Of a stretch of 64,000 bases of DNA, positions 22,129 to 34,138 are shown in pieces. Position 1 is the stretch's first letter, and every line of letters starts with the position of its first letter. Under the pieces are notes generated by a model. It was not told where the DNA came from and searched no databases. It saw only the letters and a program-made list of their open reading frames with translations. The DNA comes from Ricinus communis. Taxonomy: Eukaryota; Streptophyta; Magnoliopsida; Malpighiales; Euphorbiaceae. A program made the position numbers and the translations under genes. Location: positions 17,176,001 through 17,240,000 of the forward strand of contig NC_063260.1 in NCBI RefSeq assembly GCF_019578655.1, read 5' to 3'.

Positions 22129-24351
22129 ATGTTGGTAATTCAATATTAAAACTTTATTAAAATAAAAGAAAATATTTAATAAATTAAATACTTATAAATC
22201 ATATGAGTAATTTTAAATAAAATTTAAATAAGTAATAATTGATTATAAGAATTTAAAATATAAAGAGCTGAGAATCATTTATAAATAGAAATTAAAATAA
22301 ATAAAAAAAATTAAAAATTTCAGTATTTGAAACATGTCCGATATATAAACATAATTTATTTTAAATTTCATTATAACTTAAGTTTTGAATTGAATGGACA
22401 TTTGCTTGTGATACGGTATTAGAGATCCAGAAATAGTATTTGTGAAGCCTTACCTGACAACCTAAAATTTTAAATAGAAAACAGTTTGACAACAAAACTG
22501 AAAGTCTAGAAGTCTCTTGATATTCGCCCAACAGCTGTGAATGGAAAACCGAATGCATGCATGGGCAAAACACAGATATAGAAGTAGACAACGATGCATG
22601 GGTTAATCAATACCACTGTTCTCTTCTGTTTATGACATTTTCTGAAATATCCATAAAATGTTTCTCTCATGCATGCATCCGTCTTCCTTAAACATTAATT
22701 ATTGGGATTCTCTTCTCTTATTCAAGGCTCTTCAGTTGACCAAAGTTGTCTAAAAGACTCGAAAAAGAAATAGAAAAAAAATAAAAATAACAGTCAAAGG
22801 CATCTCCTTTGCCTTTATGAGTAATTGGGTTCTCAATTCTTGTCGTTTGAATGAAGCAAACGAAACTTTTATTATTTTCAAGTCTTAAATGTTGGGGCTG
22901 AATTGTTCGAGAATGAATAATTCTCCAAACAAGGATTCTGTGATAGTTAATTAACCTTTAAAATTACACCAAACATGTGCCGAATCAATTATATTTATAT
23001 TAAAAACAAGTTAATAGTTTTGGGTTAATTAGTTATAGAAATAATTAAATTAGAAAAGATCCGAATCAAATAAATTGAAAAGAATTAGTCGAATAGAGTA
23101 GAAGTAAAACTATAAAATAATTTGCAGTGTTTTCTTTTTTAGTAATGGCTTATGCATCAACTTTTAAATTTAGTGATCAATTTAAAATTACTTCTACACT
23201 TCTCTACAGTTTATACTATTTTAGCTCGTTTTTCTATCTATTTTTATAAATTTTATGTGAAATTTTGAAGATTATATTACTAAAGAAAAATAGATCATAC
23301 ATGAAGCCTTTCTTAAAAGTTGATATTGATCATAATCTAACAAGTTTAGATTGAGATTAACAGTATGTAAACAATAAGAGGAAGCTATAAACTGATTATA
23401 GCGATATATTATATAAAAAAATTAAAATACTTGAAGAAATAGTTTAGATTGAGGGATTTTAAACGAAAGATTTTATAAAATATATTAATTTCATTTAATT
23501 TAATGTTTGACAAGTAAAAGCTAGCCTAGATGCATAGATTTTAAGTAATTCCTCATTCTCTTAATTTTAATTTTAATTTTTTAGAGTTTTAATATTCATC
23601 TTAGAGGTGGAAATTTTCAAAATCTATTATTTTAAAAGAATGATGGATTGTTATAATAATATTCTGTTTCAATATCATCCTTTATAAATTTATATTATCT
23701 TAAAATTATCTTAACCTTAAATAAAATTTCATTATTTTTATATTTAATCCAGACAAAGTAATTTTAAAATACATAGGTTCTAGAATTCCTTGATTCAAAT
23801 AAGGTCGACTCTTCAATATTAGAAAATAAACTACTTGATTTATCAAAAAATAAAATACTTAAATTATATTTGAATGCATTAAATCAATGTGAGAGAATTT
23901 GCTCTTAAGATCCACTAAAAGAAAATAGCAAGTGCTAACGTAACGAAAGAAAAAATAATATATGAATACCAAATAATAATTAATAAAAAGATTAAACACT
24001 TAAGAGAATTTTTTTCCTTAACATAAAATAAAAAGTTAATTTATTTCTCACAATTACTTTTGACTTTCTTTTCTTAGTTTTCATTTTTTGAAAAGAAAAA
24101 AAATAGTTGATTTTTTCTCTTTCTTTTAATAGAAGATTAAGAACGTGATTGAGATGATTATATATATATATATTTACAATTTGAGATGATCATAAGGGGA
24201 CTTAACTTTTATTATCAAATTTAAATTTAATGGTTAGGTTGTCTTAATAAAATCTGTGATTATTAACTTATAAAATATTTAAATTGAATTTTTAGAATAT
24301 CAACTATGTATTTAACTAATGGTGAAGATTATAATATAAAATACACTAAAG
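22126..24351. other. AT-rich spacer, no gene seen
   Basis: Only short chance frames occur, such as 22361-22591 on the minus strand. No transposon termini were recognised. Confidence 0.45.
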
Positions 24352-24610
24352 TTTGATAAATCCAAATACCTTCCACAAAAGTTATCAAAATTTCTTGTAT
24401 TTTCTTCATTTTTGGTCTTGTCATTGGACCTTGAAGGATAAAAGGGTCATTGGTTGAAGCAATCCTTTTTACATTATTACCATTCTCTTCGAAAGGATTT
24501 GTATTCGAATCAAGCTCATTACCATCTTCCTCACCTGCATCAAAGAAAGAAAGATCTACATTGAAAGATGCACTTACATGCCATCTTACTTGGCAAATCA
24601 TGTTTGCCAT
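24352..24610 (-). pseudogene. Ty3-gypsy pol C-terminal tail
   Basis: The minus-strand frame has the WHVSASFNVDLSFFD segment, then DSNTNPFEENGN and DPFILQGPMTRPKMKKIQE. This combination (VSATFNV.DLSPF, NPF.E, GP.TR...K) is the standard C-terminus after integrase in plant chromovirus-like elements. Its last 130 bases recur at 30020-30150. Confidence 0.8.
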
Positions 24611-24833
24611 TAGTTTAGATTTTCTTTAGCTTGGAAATCTCTCCTCCCTCAAGTGTACCCAAACCTAATCACCCGGTTCAAATATTATTTTCTTCCTTCC
24701 CTTGTTATGTTGCCTTTCATATTGAAAAGTCTTCTTCTCTATTTGGGCCTTCCTTTCTCATGTAAGCTCTTAACAAGATTAGCCTTTTGTTTGCCTTCCA
24801 AGTTGGCTCTCTCTATGAGTATTAGTAATAAAT

Positions 24834-25400
24834 CTAAGGAGTCAATTTATTAAATCTATAAACAATCTTAAATGGTATTTGATTTGTCATACTATGTACA
24901 CTTTTATTGTAGCAAACTCCCCATGTGGTAAGCATTCCTCCCAATTCTTCAAGTTTCTTTGAATGACAGTTCTCAATAATTGTGAAAGAGTCCTGTCGAC
25001 CACCTTCATTTGGCCATTCGTTTGTAGGTGATAAGTTGTTGAAAAATAGCCCCATAGCATGTGTTAGAACCCCATGCTTCACAAAGTTTTTTGAAAGTGG
25101 CTAACTTCACGTTCCTATCAATTATAATTATTCTTGAAATTCCATGCAATCTCATAATCTCCTTGAAGAATAGCCTTGTGACATGGGTTACATCCTCTAT
25201 TTTTTGACAAGGTATAAAATGTGCCATTTTGCTAGACCTGTCAACGACAATAACATAGAATCTTTCCTCCTTTTGACCTAGGTAATCCTAGTATAAAGTC
25301 CATAGATATATCTAACCTTAAGAATGGGTAGGGTTGTATACAACCCATAAGACATCACTCTAGATTTAGATTATTTACATGTAATACATCGCTCACACTT
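24834..25400 (-). pseudogene. Ty3-gypsy integrase core
   Basis: Pieces in two minus-strand frames hold MAHFIPCQKIEDVTHVTRLF (25168-25227), the FKEIMRLHG..RIIIIDRNVK segment, and, after a frameshift near 25050-25080, KNLEEL-like and [18 protein letters not shown] (about 24850-24900). The expected second Asp lies in the DRNVK word. The zinc-binding and ISMDFILG-like segments upstream are visible near 25270-25310, broken by stops. Confidence 0.82.
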
Positions 25401-26601
25401 TTTCAACGTCTTTTCTTACATGTAGCTAAAAGAAATGCTCACTTAAAAAATCTAAATTCTTACTCACCAAATGCCTCATTAATCCCCCACCACGTGCCTT
25501 CCTTATAAGCAACTCTCTTAAAGAAGATTAAGGCACACACAACTTATTTTCTTTAAAAAGGAAGTCATCTAGCCTATAAAACTTGTAAAGATCTCCCTAC
25601 ATCCTATACACATTTGCAAAATTAAGGCTAGAATTATATAAGTGTTTGATAAATTCAAAACCTAACAACTTTGCATCAAGAGTAGAGATTTAGACATACC
25701 TTTTTTACTAAGAATCAACTACCATATTCTCCCTACCTTGCTTGTACTTGATGATGTAAGGAAATGATTCAATGAACTCTACCTATTTAGCATGTCTTTT
25801 ACTAAGCGTCCCTTGTCCTTTGAGATACTTCAAGGACTCATGATCAATATGGATCACAAATTTCTTATACCAAAGATAGTGTTGCTAATGTTCTAATACC
25901 CTTATCAATGTATAAAACTCGTTTGTCATATATTGGGCAATTTAGACTAGTTGCACCAAGCTTCTCACTAAAGAATGCAATTGGTCTTTATTCTTGCTTT
26001 AGGTCTCCTCCAATACCTATTCCACTTGCATCACACTCAACTTCAAAGGTTTTAGCAAAGTTAAGCGAAGCAAGCAACAATGACGAGTTTAATTTTTCCT
26101 TTAATAAGTCAAAAGCAACATCTTGTTTTTTTCCTATTTTAATCCCATATTCTTTTTTATTCATTCGGTTAATGGTGCAATAATGGTAGAAAACTTCTTA
26201 ACGAATCTCCTATAAAAGCTAGCAGGACCATAAGGAGTCCGAATATCAATGCACACTAGTAGATTCTTGCCACTCCATAATTACTTTTACTTTTTCTTAT
26301 TCAACATGAGTTCCTTTATCATTAAGAATATATATAAGAAAGTAATATCATTAGTGCAAAAACTGCATTAATTAAGATTAACATACAAGTATTTTTGTTT
26401 TAACATATAAAAATAGCGCTTAAGTGCATCACATGATCATCTAAATATTTGCTATATGCAAGAATATCATCAAAATAACCACTACAAACTTTTCAGTAAA
26501 AGTACTCAAAATTTTATTCATCAATCTCATAAAAATGCTTTATTTTAAAATGTCATTACTAACCACTCATACAAACCATGCTTTGTTTTGAAAGCAGTTT
26601 C
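25400..26601 (-). pseudogene. Ty3-gypsy RT C-part and RNase H, heavily decayed
   Basis: This is the region between the RT start and the integrase. No long frame survives on the minus strand, but its size (1.2 kb) and position fit RT palm/thumb plus RNase H. The plus-strand 91-codon frame at 25908-26183 is a shadow of this gene. Confidence 0.55.
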
Positions 26602-26850
26602 TCATTCATTACCCTTATGCATATTGATTTCATGATAATCAATTTTAGAAAACTCATAAGAACCATATAATTCATCCAACATATCAACTAGCCTAGGTAT
26701 AGGATGATGATACTTTATCGTTATCTTATTGATGGCTCGACAATCAACACACATCCTCCATATTTCATCTTTTTTAGGCACTAAAATTATGAGAACCGCA
26801 CATGGACTTATGCTTTTAATTACATACCCCTTATACATTAGCTCTCTCAC
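26602..26850 (-). pseudogene. Ty3-gypsy reverse transcriptase, N-part
   Basis: The frame reads ELMYKGYVIKSISPCAVLI.LVPKKD, WRMCVDCRAINKIT and HPIPRLVDMLDEL, then FSKIDYHEINMHKGNE. These are RT motifs A-to-C approaches of Ty3-gypsy elements. The segment SKIDLKSGYHQI typical of the family is shortened to SKIDYHEI, a small deletion around the motif A aspartate. Confidence 0.88.
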
Positions 26851-27358
26851 TTGCCTTTGGATTTTTTTGGTCTCCTTAGGGTTACATCTATAGGCTCGCC
26901 TATTTGAAATACTTCCACATGAAATGAAGTCAATTTGGTGCTCAATACCATAAATTAGCGATAATCTTCTAGAAACATTTTTGAGAAAGAGGTCTCCATA
27001 TTCCTGTAAAGTTCAAAAACAAAACTAGGCAAATTTTGGTTAAGATCATTAGTTATAATCAAAACATCCTTCTATATTAGTACATGTACTTGTTGCCTTA
27101 AGGTTAGTGTTTTCTTATATCACTTGACTTTGCATAGATATTCATTCTTTCACTATTTTCTCTTTTGTTTTCTCTCACCTTGTGTTTTTTATTACACTCA
27201 CTTTTTTTACTCATCTTACCTTTTTCATTTTTCTCTCTATCTTGCTCCCTATCCCAAGTTTCCCCATTTGAAGATTCAAGCTCATCATATTGCGATTTTA
27301 TCCTCATTTGATCATCATATGTGGTCTTGAAAGGTAATTTTCCAAGATTGTACTTTTC

Positions 27359-27562
27359 CTAATCCAAAATTAAAGAATACCTATTCTTGAAGTTGTCATA
27401 CAAAACTCTTCTATCACATTGCCAAGGTCTCCTCAATAACACATGATCGGTATACATGAGAACTACATCACATAAAACCTCATCCTTATATATACTAATT
27501 GAAAATGAGATAAATACTTGCTTATTAACCTTCACAATACCACTATTATTCAACCATTGCAA
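27359..27562 (-). pseudogene. Ty3-gypsy protease region
   Basis: It reads MQWLNNSGIVKVNKQVFISFSI, then YKDEVLCDVV and HVLLRRPWQCDRRV. The LLRRPWQ.DR phrase corresponds to the LLGRPWQ-type protease C-terminus of this group; the usual glycine is replaced by arginine. The protease frees the element's proteins from the polyprotein. The N-terminal part carrying the catalytic aspartate lies further upstream in broken frames. Confidence 0.75.
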
Positions 27563-28065
27563 TTTGTAAGGCAGGATGCCTAATTGTAGGCAAAGTCAAC
27601 TTCTCAAATGATCATATTGCACAACTTATTAGCATCAAACAATGAGCATGAGATAAATTTTCATGTTGCTACCCATGTTTATCATTTTTCACTTGCAAAC
27701 TAAGTATGCATTGTACTACCAAGATATCCCTTTTAGCATACTCAATATCACTAGCATCCTCTAAAGGTGGTATGTCACCCTCATCCTCACTCTCATTTTT
27801 GACTACTCCATCCATAATAATCGTAGTTCTTTTATTTAGGCAATACGTGCATAATGTCCAACTCTTGAGCAGTTAAAACATTTGATCCCTTTGGTTTGAT
27901 TCTTACCTTTACCCTTGCTGCCCATATCTACTTTTGCTTTAGAATCATCAATTTTAAGCTTAATAATGGGTTTGTCATCCTTTCTACTCCAATTCAATTT
28001 CTAAGAAGAAGAAGAAGTAGAACACAAGTAAGGTTTAGAATCATACTTGTACCTTTGCATTTGAG

Positions 28066-28510
28066 TTACTTCTCAATTTTTATGGCCACATTCACCATGT
28101 CTTCAATCTCGATAGAAGATTGCAACTCCACAAGATTAGCTATATTCTTATTCAAGCTATTCAAGAACCTTGCCATGATGGCTTCATAATCCTCTTCCAC
28201 ATTAGCCCTTATCATGGCTACTTCCATATCTTTATAATACTCCTCTATACTTTTGAAACCTTGTGTCAAGATAAATAGTTTTTGATGCAAGTCCCTATAG
28301 TAAAGACTAGGGATAAAATGCTTTCTCTTGATATGGTTCATCTCTATCATGTATTAACGGGCCTATTACCAATTCTTCTTCTTTCTCTATACAATTGATC
28401 CACCACACAAGTGCATAGTCATAAAATCCGACAAGATCAAGTTTTACATTCTTCTCTTTGAAATAATCATGACATTCAAATATCATCTCCACTTTTCTTT
28501 CCCACTCCAT
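28066..28510 (-). pseudogene. Ty3-gypsy gag
   Basis: Two overlapping minus-strand frames form one gag: 28307-28510 (EWERKVEMIFECHDY, then FYDYALVWW) and 28066-28350 (RKHFIPSLYYRDLHQKL, then the YYKDMEVAMIRANVEED segment). The shift lies near 28310-28350. It is the capsid-like retrotransposon gag domain. A zinc-knuckle phrase is visible on the minus strand near 27870-27885 (CFNCSRV-type), in another frame. Confidence 0.83.
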
Positions 28511-28860
28511 TAGGCATCCGGGTTATTCTTTCCTTAGAAGGAAGGAATCTTCATTTTGACGTTGCCTACATTTTGATCCACTTGATCAAATCTCGCTCTC
28601 CTATTTTGCCTCATAGGTAAAGCATCACCAACAATGGTAAGTTAATCATAGTCTGTATCTCTATCATACTTTTAATTATTAAGAGTTGGTTGTCTCTCTC
28701 TTGCTTCATCTCACAACTTTGAAACTGCATTATCATGTTTCTCTAATTTGTCTCTAACCTCGACCATCATTTTTAACATTCATTCAAACTATTATTGCAT
28801 GGCTAGAATTATAATCATTTGATGAAGAACTCACATCCTTGTTATTAGACGTGTTGAAAT

Positions 28861-29280
28861 ATATAACAAGAAATAAGAACACAAATAAAAATTCTCAAGT
28901 GCTTACACTCAATTGGCTTTCACGGTACTAGTCTCACTACTCTGTCTTTTACCTCTCTTGCCTTTGCTTTGGATTCTTATATGCACTAAGTACCTTATAA
29001 CAAACCAAATTTAAGGTCCTTTTAATCTTAAAATAATTTTGAAATAAATAGAACTTTATTCTCTACACTTTTGCAAATCTATTTTTTTTGTAATTTTAAT
29101 ACCCTTTTTTATTTGATAACAAAAAAGTGCAAAAATTAAAAGAAAAAACAAAAGAGATTAACACAAAAAGGGGACATAAATTTATCACAAGAATTTTGGC
29201 ACAAAGAAAAGAAGAAGTAGATGAAGAATTAGAAAAATAAAACACATAAATAAAAGGATAAACAAAGCTCAATCGAGCAA
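28861..29280 (-). other. 5' leader of the chromovirus-like element
   Basis: Non-coding stretch between the primer-binding site and gag, with A-rich runs. No independent gene is seen. Confidence 0.55.
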
Positions 29281-29292
29281 GCTCTGATACCA
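29281..29292 (-). other. Primer-binding site, initiator tRNA-Met
   Basis: Plus-strand GCTCTGATACCA is the exact complement of TGGTATCAGAGC, the standard plant retrotransposon primer site. It sets the 3' limit of the LTR at about 29297. Confidence 0.88.
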
Positions 29293-29296
29293 AATT

Positions 29297-30015
29297 ATAG
29301 GAAATCACCTCCTTAGCAACCTTATACTCCAATAACTAACAAGTTATGATATATAAAGAATGTAAAAAAATACCCTCCAATTAAGATGATTCCAAAATCC
29401 AAAGATCCCTCAAAAGAAGTTTATAAAACTGATTGCTATTGTTATTGATTAATAATGAAATTAGTACTTGAATCCAATCCGAATGCCACAAACCAATAGA
29501 GATTTGGTAAGTAAAGATTCAAAAATAAAATTTTAGTTAGAGAATGTGACAAACTAAAGTATGTTTAATAAGTTTAAAATTTATACAAGAAGTTAAGCAA
29601 AAACACTCACAAGTCTAATATATTATATCAATTATCAAAAGTTATCTACAAATGAGTTTGAGCTTGGTATCGCCAAAGCTAGACCTAAAGAAACCCTAGA
29701 TATACTAAAACTCCTCTCATAACTCCCCACTAAAATAATCATAAAAATTATACTTGTGGTAGTCTTTAATCCCATATTTGTAACTCCCTAAATTTAACTA
29801 TATCACTTTAAAATATAAGTTACAAATGGAAAGATTTAGTCAATACTCAAAATTACCTAACATATACCTAGAAACACTTAATAAAATGTGTATTAGACAT
29901 ATATAGGCTAATCCAAAGTATTTGAAAGAACTACATATCTTGAGCCAAAACCATATAGTGCCTATCATACCTATTGTTGCAGTCGCTGTGCTGATGTCAT
30001 GCGCACAACCCTTTG
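29297..30015 (-). mobile_element. LTR shared by two chromovirus-like copies
   Basis: On the minus strand this approximately 0.72-kb segment is preceded by a pol C-terminal fragment (30150-30020) and followed by a primer site and gag. It therefore sits between two internal regions. Its exact TG and CA ends could not be identified, so the limits are approximate. Confidence 0.6.
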
Positions 30016-30019
30016 TTTT

Positions 30020-30150
30020 GAGTTTGATTGATCTAAATGCCTTCCATGAAGCCTTATCAAAGCTCTTACATCTTCTTGATCTTTAATCTTATTATTGGGC
30101 CTTGAAGGATAAAAGAGTCTTTGGTTGAAATAACCCTTTTTACATCAGTC
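30020..30150 (-). pseudogene. Second copy of the Ty3-gypsy pol C-terminal tail
   Basis: The minus strand encodes SFILQGPIIRLKIKK, matching DPFILQGPMTRPKMKK at 24352-24475. The DNA similarity covers about 130 bp and includes TTGAAGGATAAAAG. It is the end of another element's pol gene, cut off at about 30150. Confidence 0.8.
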
Positions 30151-30629
30151 ATTGCTTGCAAAATCAAGAATACACACTGCTACTATTAAAAGGCCAAGTT
30201 ATAATTAGTTGTTACAACTAAGGCCGATCCTCGCCATCATTAGAGAAGGAAGAAACAAGATATTGAAGTTTTTGGTTAAAATATTTTTAGAGCTAATAAG
30301 ACATTAATAGAAAACTTTATTGTAATTGTATCAAGAAACTAATTTTGAGACAAATTAGACCTAATAGAAAATAGTTCAGAGGCCAAATTGACCCTCTAAC
30401 CATAAAAAAAATAAGATCATATTTCAACTAATAAAAGGTTTGAGTCCAAATCTTGAAAATTAATAAAAACTAGCATAAATTTATTTGGCAATGACAATTT
30501 TAGAGAGTAAGTAAATTTGCTATAAAATAACAACTATTAGAGACAAAAGACAATAGTCGCTAAGCTTATATAGCAATCACTTAGTAACCACAAATTGTGT
30601 CCGCCAAAATATTGGTCGTTGTAAAAAGT
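30151..30629. other. Spacer with possible CACTA-like subterminal words
   Basis: No gene. Around 30530-30625 there are phrases such as ACAATAGTCGCTAAGC and AATATTGGTCGTTG that resemble CACTA-transposon subterminal repeats, but no paired CACTA termini were found. Confidence 0.25.
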
Positions 30630-30796
30630 TGTATCTTGTATATTTCATTTGAAATTTATTACAATAATATCTATAGTAGTGATATTATAGAGATATGACT
30701 TGATATAGATTAGCTAGTTCAGAATACAACATAAGTAACTAACTAGATAACAATTAAATGCTAAATATTATATGTATAAAGGTATATTCATTGACA
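30630..30796 (-). mobile_element. Probable 3' LTR of copia A
   Basis: On the minus strand a purine run GTGTGGGGAGGG (30797-30808) is followed by TGTCAATGAATATACC, the expected polypurine tract and LTR start downstream of the RNase H gene. The far end is placed at TGTATCTTG near 30630 by guess. Confidence 0.5.
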
Positions 30797-30808
30797 CCCT
30801 CCCCACAC

Positions 30809-31545
30809 GCAAAATATTGGTTGTCATGAAGTTGAAGCTTGTCTTGAGAAAGTAGAAAACATAATGCAGAGAATGATTTGGTCATTATTCACCACTTGAT
30901 GAGTTGAACAATTAAAATTACCTATTTGCGAACAAAATAATAATCTAGCTCTATATCTCTTATATGTGCATAAAAGATAAGATTTGAAATTAAAAAAAAA
31001 TAATGCCATTATTATCACACCAAAGAACTACTTCTAAAATGGAGAAGCCAAGCTCATAAAATAAAGACCAAAGCCATAAACTTTTTGCCATGGCATTGGT
31101 AACAACCTTAAATTCACTTTCGGTGCTTAATCTTGCTATTGGTGGCTATTTTTTGGCCATCCAAGACATTAATGATTTACTAAGAAATAAAGTATAACCA
31201 TTCATGGAACTTTTATCATCATGATCACTGCCCTAATCATTATCTGTATAGCATTCTAGTTCCAGTTTACTTGGGATAGCAAAGAACAAACCCTTGAAAT
31301 GGTTCTCTTCAAGTATCTTAATAACCTTTTCAAAGCCTTCTAGTGTTCATCTTTAGGATCATGTATGTATTAGAATAGTGTGTTGATGACATAAGATATA
31401 TTATCCCTAGTGAGAGTCACATATTAGAAAGCTCCTATAAGTCTTTGGTATTCACCACCATTAACAACATTATTGCCTGCTGACTTGGTTAATGTTAGGG
31501 ATACCACCGTAAGTGTCAAACATGGCTTGAAGTCTTGAATATTAG
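30809..31545 (-). pseudogene. Copia A RT C-terminus and RNase H
   Basis: The minus strand encodes YQRLIGAF and VTLTRDNISYVIN (about 31380-31470), a LLRYLKRT phrase (about 31310-31340), and the RNase H words STESEFKVVTN (about 31095-31130) and AHIRDIELDYYFVRKQV (about 30915-30970), all interrupted by stops. The frame is cut at 31545 by a 2.6-kb insertion and continues at 34139. It is part of one Copia element whose other pieces lie at 34139-34493, 38109-38500 and 47000-47620. Confidence 0.82.
31541..31545. repeat. Target-site duplication ATTAG (left)
   Basis: Matches 34134-34138 exactly, on the other side of the insertion. Confidence 0.85.
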
Positions 31546-34133
31546 TGTGAGCACAGCTTTTTCAGGCCGTCCCAAGTGATTGTGGCTACGTTACCATATA
31601 AGAGATTGTCTCATCAGTACTAGGCTTAATGTAAAAGTGAGCCGTTCGAGAAAGGGTCTCAAAGGATCATGACAACCACAGTGATCACGAATTATTGGAG
31701 AAGAATGGAAGTAGCCACCCACGTAAAATAACCAAAAAAATAAAGAGGGGCATAGGATGGCGGCTTGGATTCCTTGGGGAGAGCCTAAATTTCCTCCCTG
31801 AATCAAAGATTTGGATTCGAAAAGTTAGATATGTACTAGGACGGGGTAGGCACCCCAACACATCTGGACATAAAGTCTAGCCTCCACTAGATTCTATAGC
31901 TTTTGGTTTCTCTAATCATACTATCCTGACTTAGTTTCTACCCATTTTATTATGGAAACATTTTATTATCTTGTTTAAACATGTAAAGGTGAGAAAAAAA
32001 AGAGACTATCCTATCATACATCTACCTAAGTAGGAAAGACACATTAGTGCCATCAATCCTAGAGGAGATACATTTAATCTTTAATTGATTAGGGGAATGA
32101 TAAGTGAAAGTCGAGGGAACTCACTTTGGTGAGTTGATTTATTTTAGTTTAGCATGTGAGGTGATCAATCAATATAAATTCAATTTGCCTTTAACATATG
32201 AGGTGAAATGTATGCGTATCAAATAAAAATAAATCTAATCCAAACAGAAAAAGAGAGGAAATTAATAGGGATGAAAAAATGGATTAGCAAAATATAATGA
32301 GGAATTAACTAACATCCTAATAATTCAAACATATAACCAATAAAATAAGAAAACGATCCTAGCATCCAAGCTAAATTAAATTAACCCTCATTAAAGAGGT
32401 TTAAACCCATTTCGGCTAACCAAACATGTACTATGAAAATATATAATTAGTATGATGTTCATAAAATAATTAAATAATAAAAATATAATTAGACACATTA
32501 ACCATGCAAATCACTTATAACATACCAACAAAAATAGCAGTTAAACATGCTTAACATAAAACTAATTCATTATGAAAATGAAACATAAAATGAAATCTTC
32601 TAATGATGTTATTAATCCTAATCGTCAGGTTAATCATGAATATTAAATCTAATTAAGCATGTTTGCATATATAAGCATATCTTTAGCTAAAAATAGCCTA
32701 AGTATACCAAATCACATTTAATCCATCTTAGGACCTACTAGATAAAAGCCTTTTGGACATAAAGATGATCAAGTATTACATATAAGCACTTTCAAAACTG
32801 TAAATCACTTAAAAGCTCTATGAAAATGGGAGATCCAAGCTTCTATGAGCTTACCCTGCGTGGGGTAAGCCTTAACCTACATGGGCAAAGTGAAAGCCCT
32901 TATAGATTAAGCCTTACCTTGTGTGTGGTAGGCTCTCAAAAGCTTGGAGCTTCTATTTTAGGGACTTTCTCCACTTAAATTTTTTTTAAACATAAAACAG
33001 ACGTTAAATATGATAAAGAAAGAGTAAATATACACCAAATCATGTTTATTCCATATATTTTGACTATCGAGATATTACCTTTGGTGAAAAGAAGAGAGGT
33101 GTTTGGGTGGTAGAAGATGGTGAAGGCTTGTTGGAACACCACATAAACTTCAATGATCTCTAGGAATATATGGAAATATCCTGTAAAATATAAAAAATGT
33201 GAGTAAAAAGGAAAATGGGTGTTTTTGGGATTTTTTGTTATGGAGAACGGGTTTTAGATATTATTTTCTTAGTGAATGGTAAATGGATTGATGAAGGATC
33301 ATAGGGATATTGTTGTTGGATAGGAAAATTGTTATGGTGGAGGCTTGTTTTGATGCGAAGGTATGGGTTAAAGGAAAAGATGGCAATGGCTTAGTTAGTA
33401 TGCTTTGTGTTAATGGAAGAAAGAAACTTCTTGGTTTTTTAGTTTTTGGATGAGAAAAGGGTTTCTGAAAAATACATCTTGCTTAAGGTTTTTTCTTGAT
33501 TTTTTTGCCTATTTCTCTTGACATGTGTCCTTAGGGTCTTGCATGTGTGAATGAGATGAATATATATGGGTATTTTAGGGTTTTATATAGGGTCTTTTGA
33601 TTGGTTTAGGGAAATGGAAGGTAAAGAATTGATTTTGGAATTTTTAGGAAATGTTTTAGATGGATAGACATACCCCTAAGAAGGAATTTTCCTTCTACAT
33701 TCGTATTTCTATAATGATTGCCTTTTGGAGCATTAGTCCACATAGGGTAATCGCCTAGCCCATGGTAAAGTTAGTCTTGCCCCACGTGGGCTTAGCTTAG
33801 CCCACATGGACCTCGCTAAGCCCGCTTGGACTTGGCTTAGCCCACATGGCATGACGTGGTCTTTCAAAGGTTTAAGGGTATCGTCCATCTTGGTTTAGGG
33901 CTTCTTGGGACTTTTATATCTCAATTAAGGTTTACGAGGTCTTATGGATTTAGTTAAGGGTTTACAGGGTTTTAGGTTTCCATATTTTTTTTTTCCTCAA
34001 TTCCAAAGCTTCTCGATGCCTTTTGATGTCTCCGAGAGCTTTTTCCTTTCTACCTTAAAGCTGACTCCATTAGACTTATCCTAGTCTCATCGTCGAACTT
34101 ATATAATGAATGAGAAAAAGTTAAGTAATAACA
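31546..34133. mobile_element. Solo LTR, 2.6 kb, inserted in copia A
   Basis: The segment starts TGTGAGCACAGC and ends AGTAATAACA, with ATTAG duplicated at both sides. It has no gag or pol similarity, no internal primer site and no terminal repeat of its first few hundred bases, so it is a single long LTR, probably of a Ty3-gypsy element. A GTAGGCACCCCAACAC phrase near 31845-31861 recalls LTRs of large Ty3-gypsy elements. Strand is not assigned because no internal region is left. The split RT reading of copia A rejoins exactly when one ATTAG and the insertion are removed. Confidence 0.85.
33781..33859. repeat. 20-bp tandem repeat within the solo LTR
   Basis: Three exact-period units start at 33781, 33801 and 33821, with a partial fourth at 33841. 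The consensus is CCCACATGGNCTTGGCTTAG. Related words (TAAGCC, CTACATGGGC) occur near 32870-32940 in the same LTR. Confidence 0.85.
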
Positions 34134-34138
34134 ATTAG
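34134..34138. repeat. Target-site duplication ATTAG (right)
   Basis: Exact copy of 31541-31545. Confidence 0.85.

Larger units (their letters stand above)
24352..28860 (-). mobile_element. Degenerate chromovirus-like Ty3-gypsy internal region
   Basis: On the minus strand the order is primer site (29281-29292), gag (28510-28066), protease (27562-27359), RT (26850-26602), RNase H, integrase (25227-24834) and the C-terminal tail (24610-24352): Ty3-gypsy order. The sequence resembles chromoviruses of the Galadriel/CRM type. Stops and frameshifts break every domain. Similarity to the second pol end at 30020-30150 stops at about 24352 on the left, so the 3' UTR and 3' LTR are deleted. Confidence 0.85.

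Noticed and set aside
22361..22591. 76-codon minus-strand frame with several cysteines
   Set aside because: No signal-peptide plus cysteine spacing typical of a secreted peptide; treated as chance.
30530..30681. Possible CACTA transposon end (GTCGCTAA words and TAGTAGTG near 30674)
   Set aside because: No matching CACTA start or 3-bp duplication was found; the resemblance is too weak.
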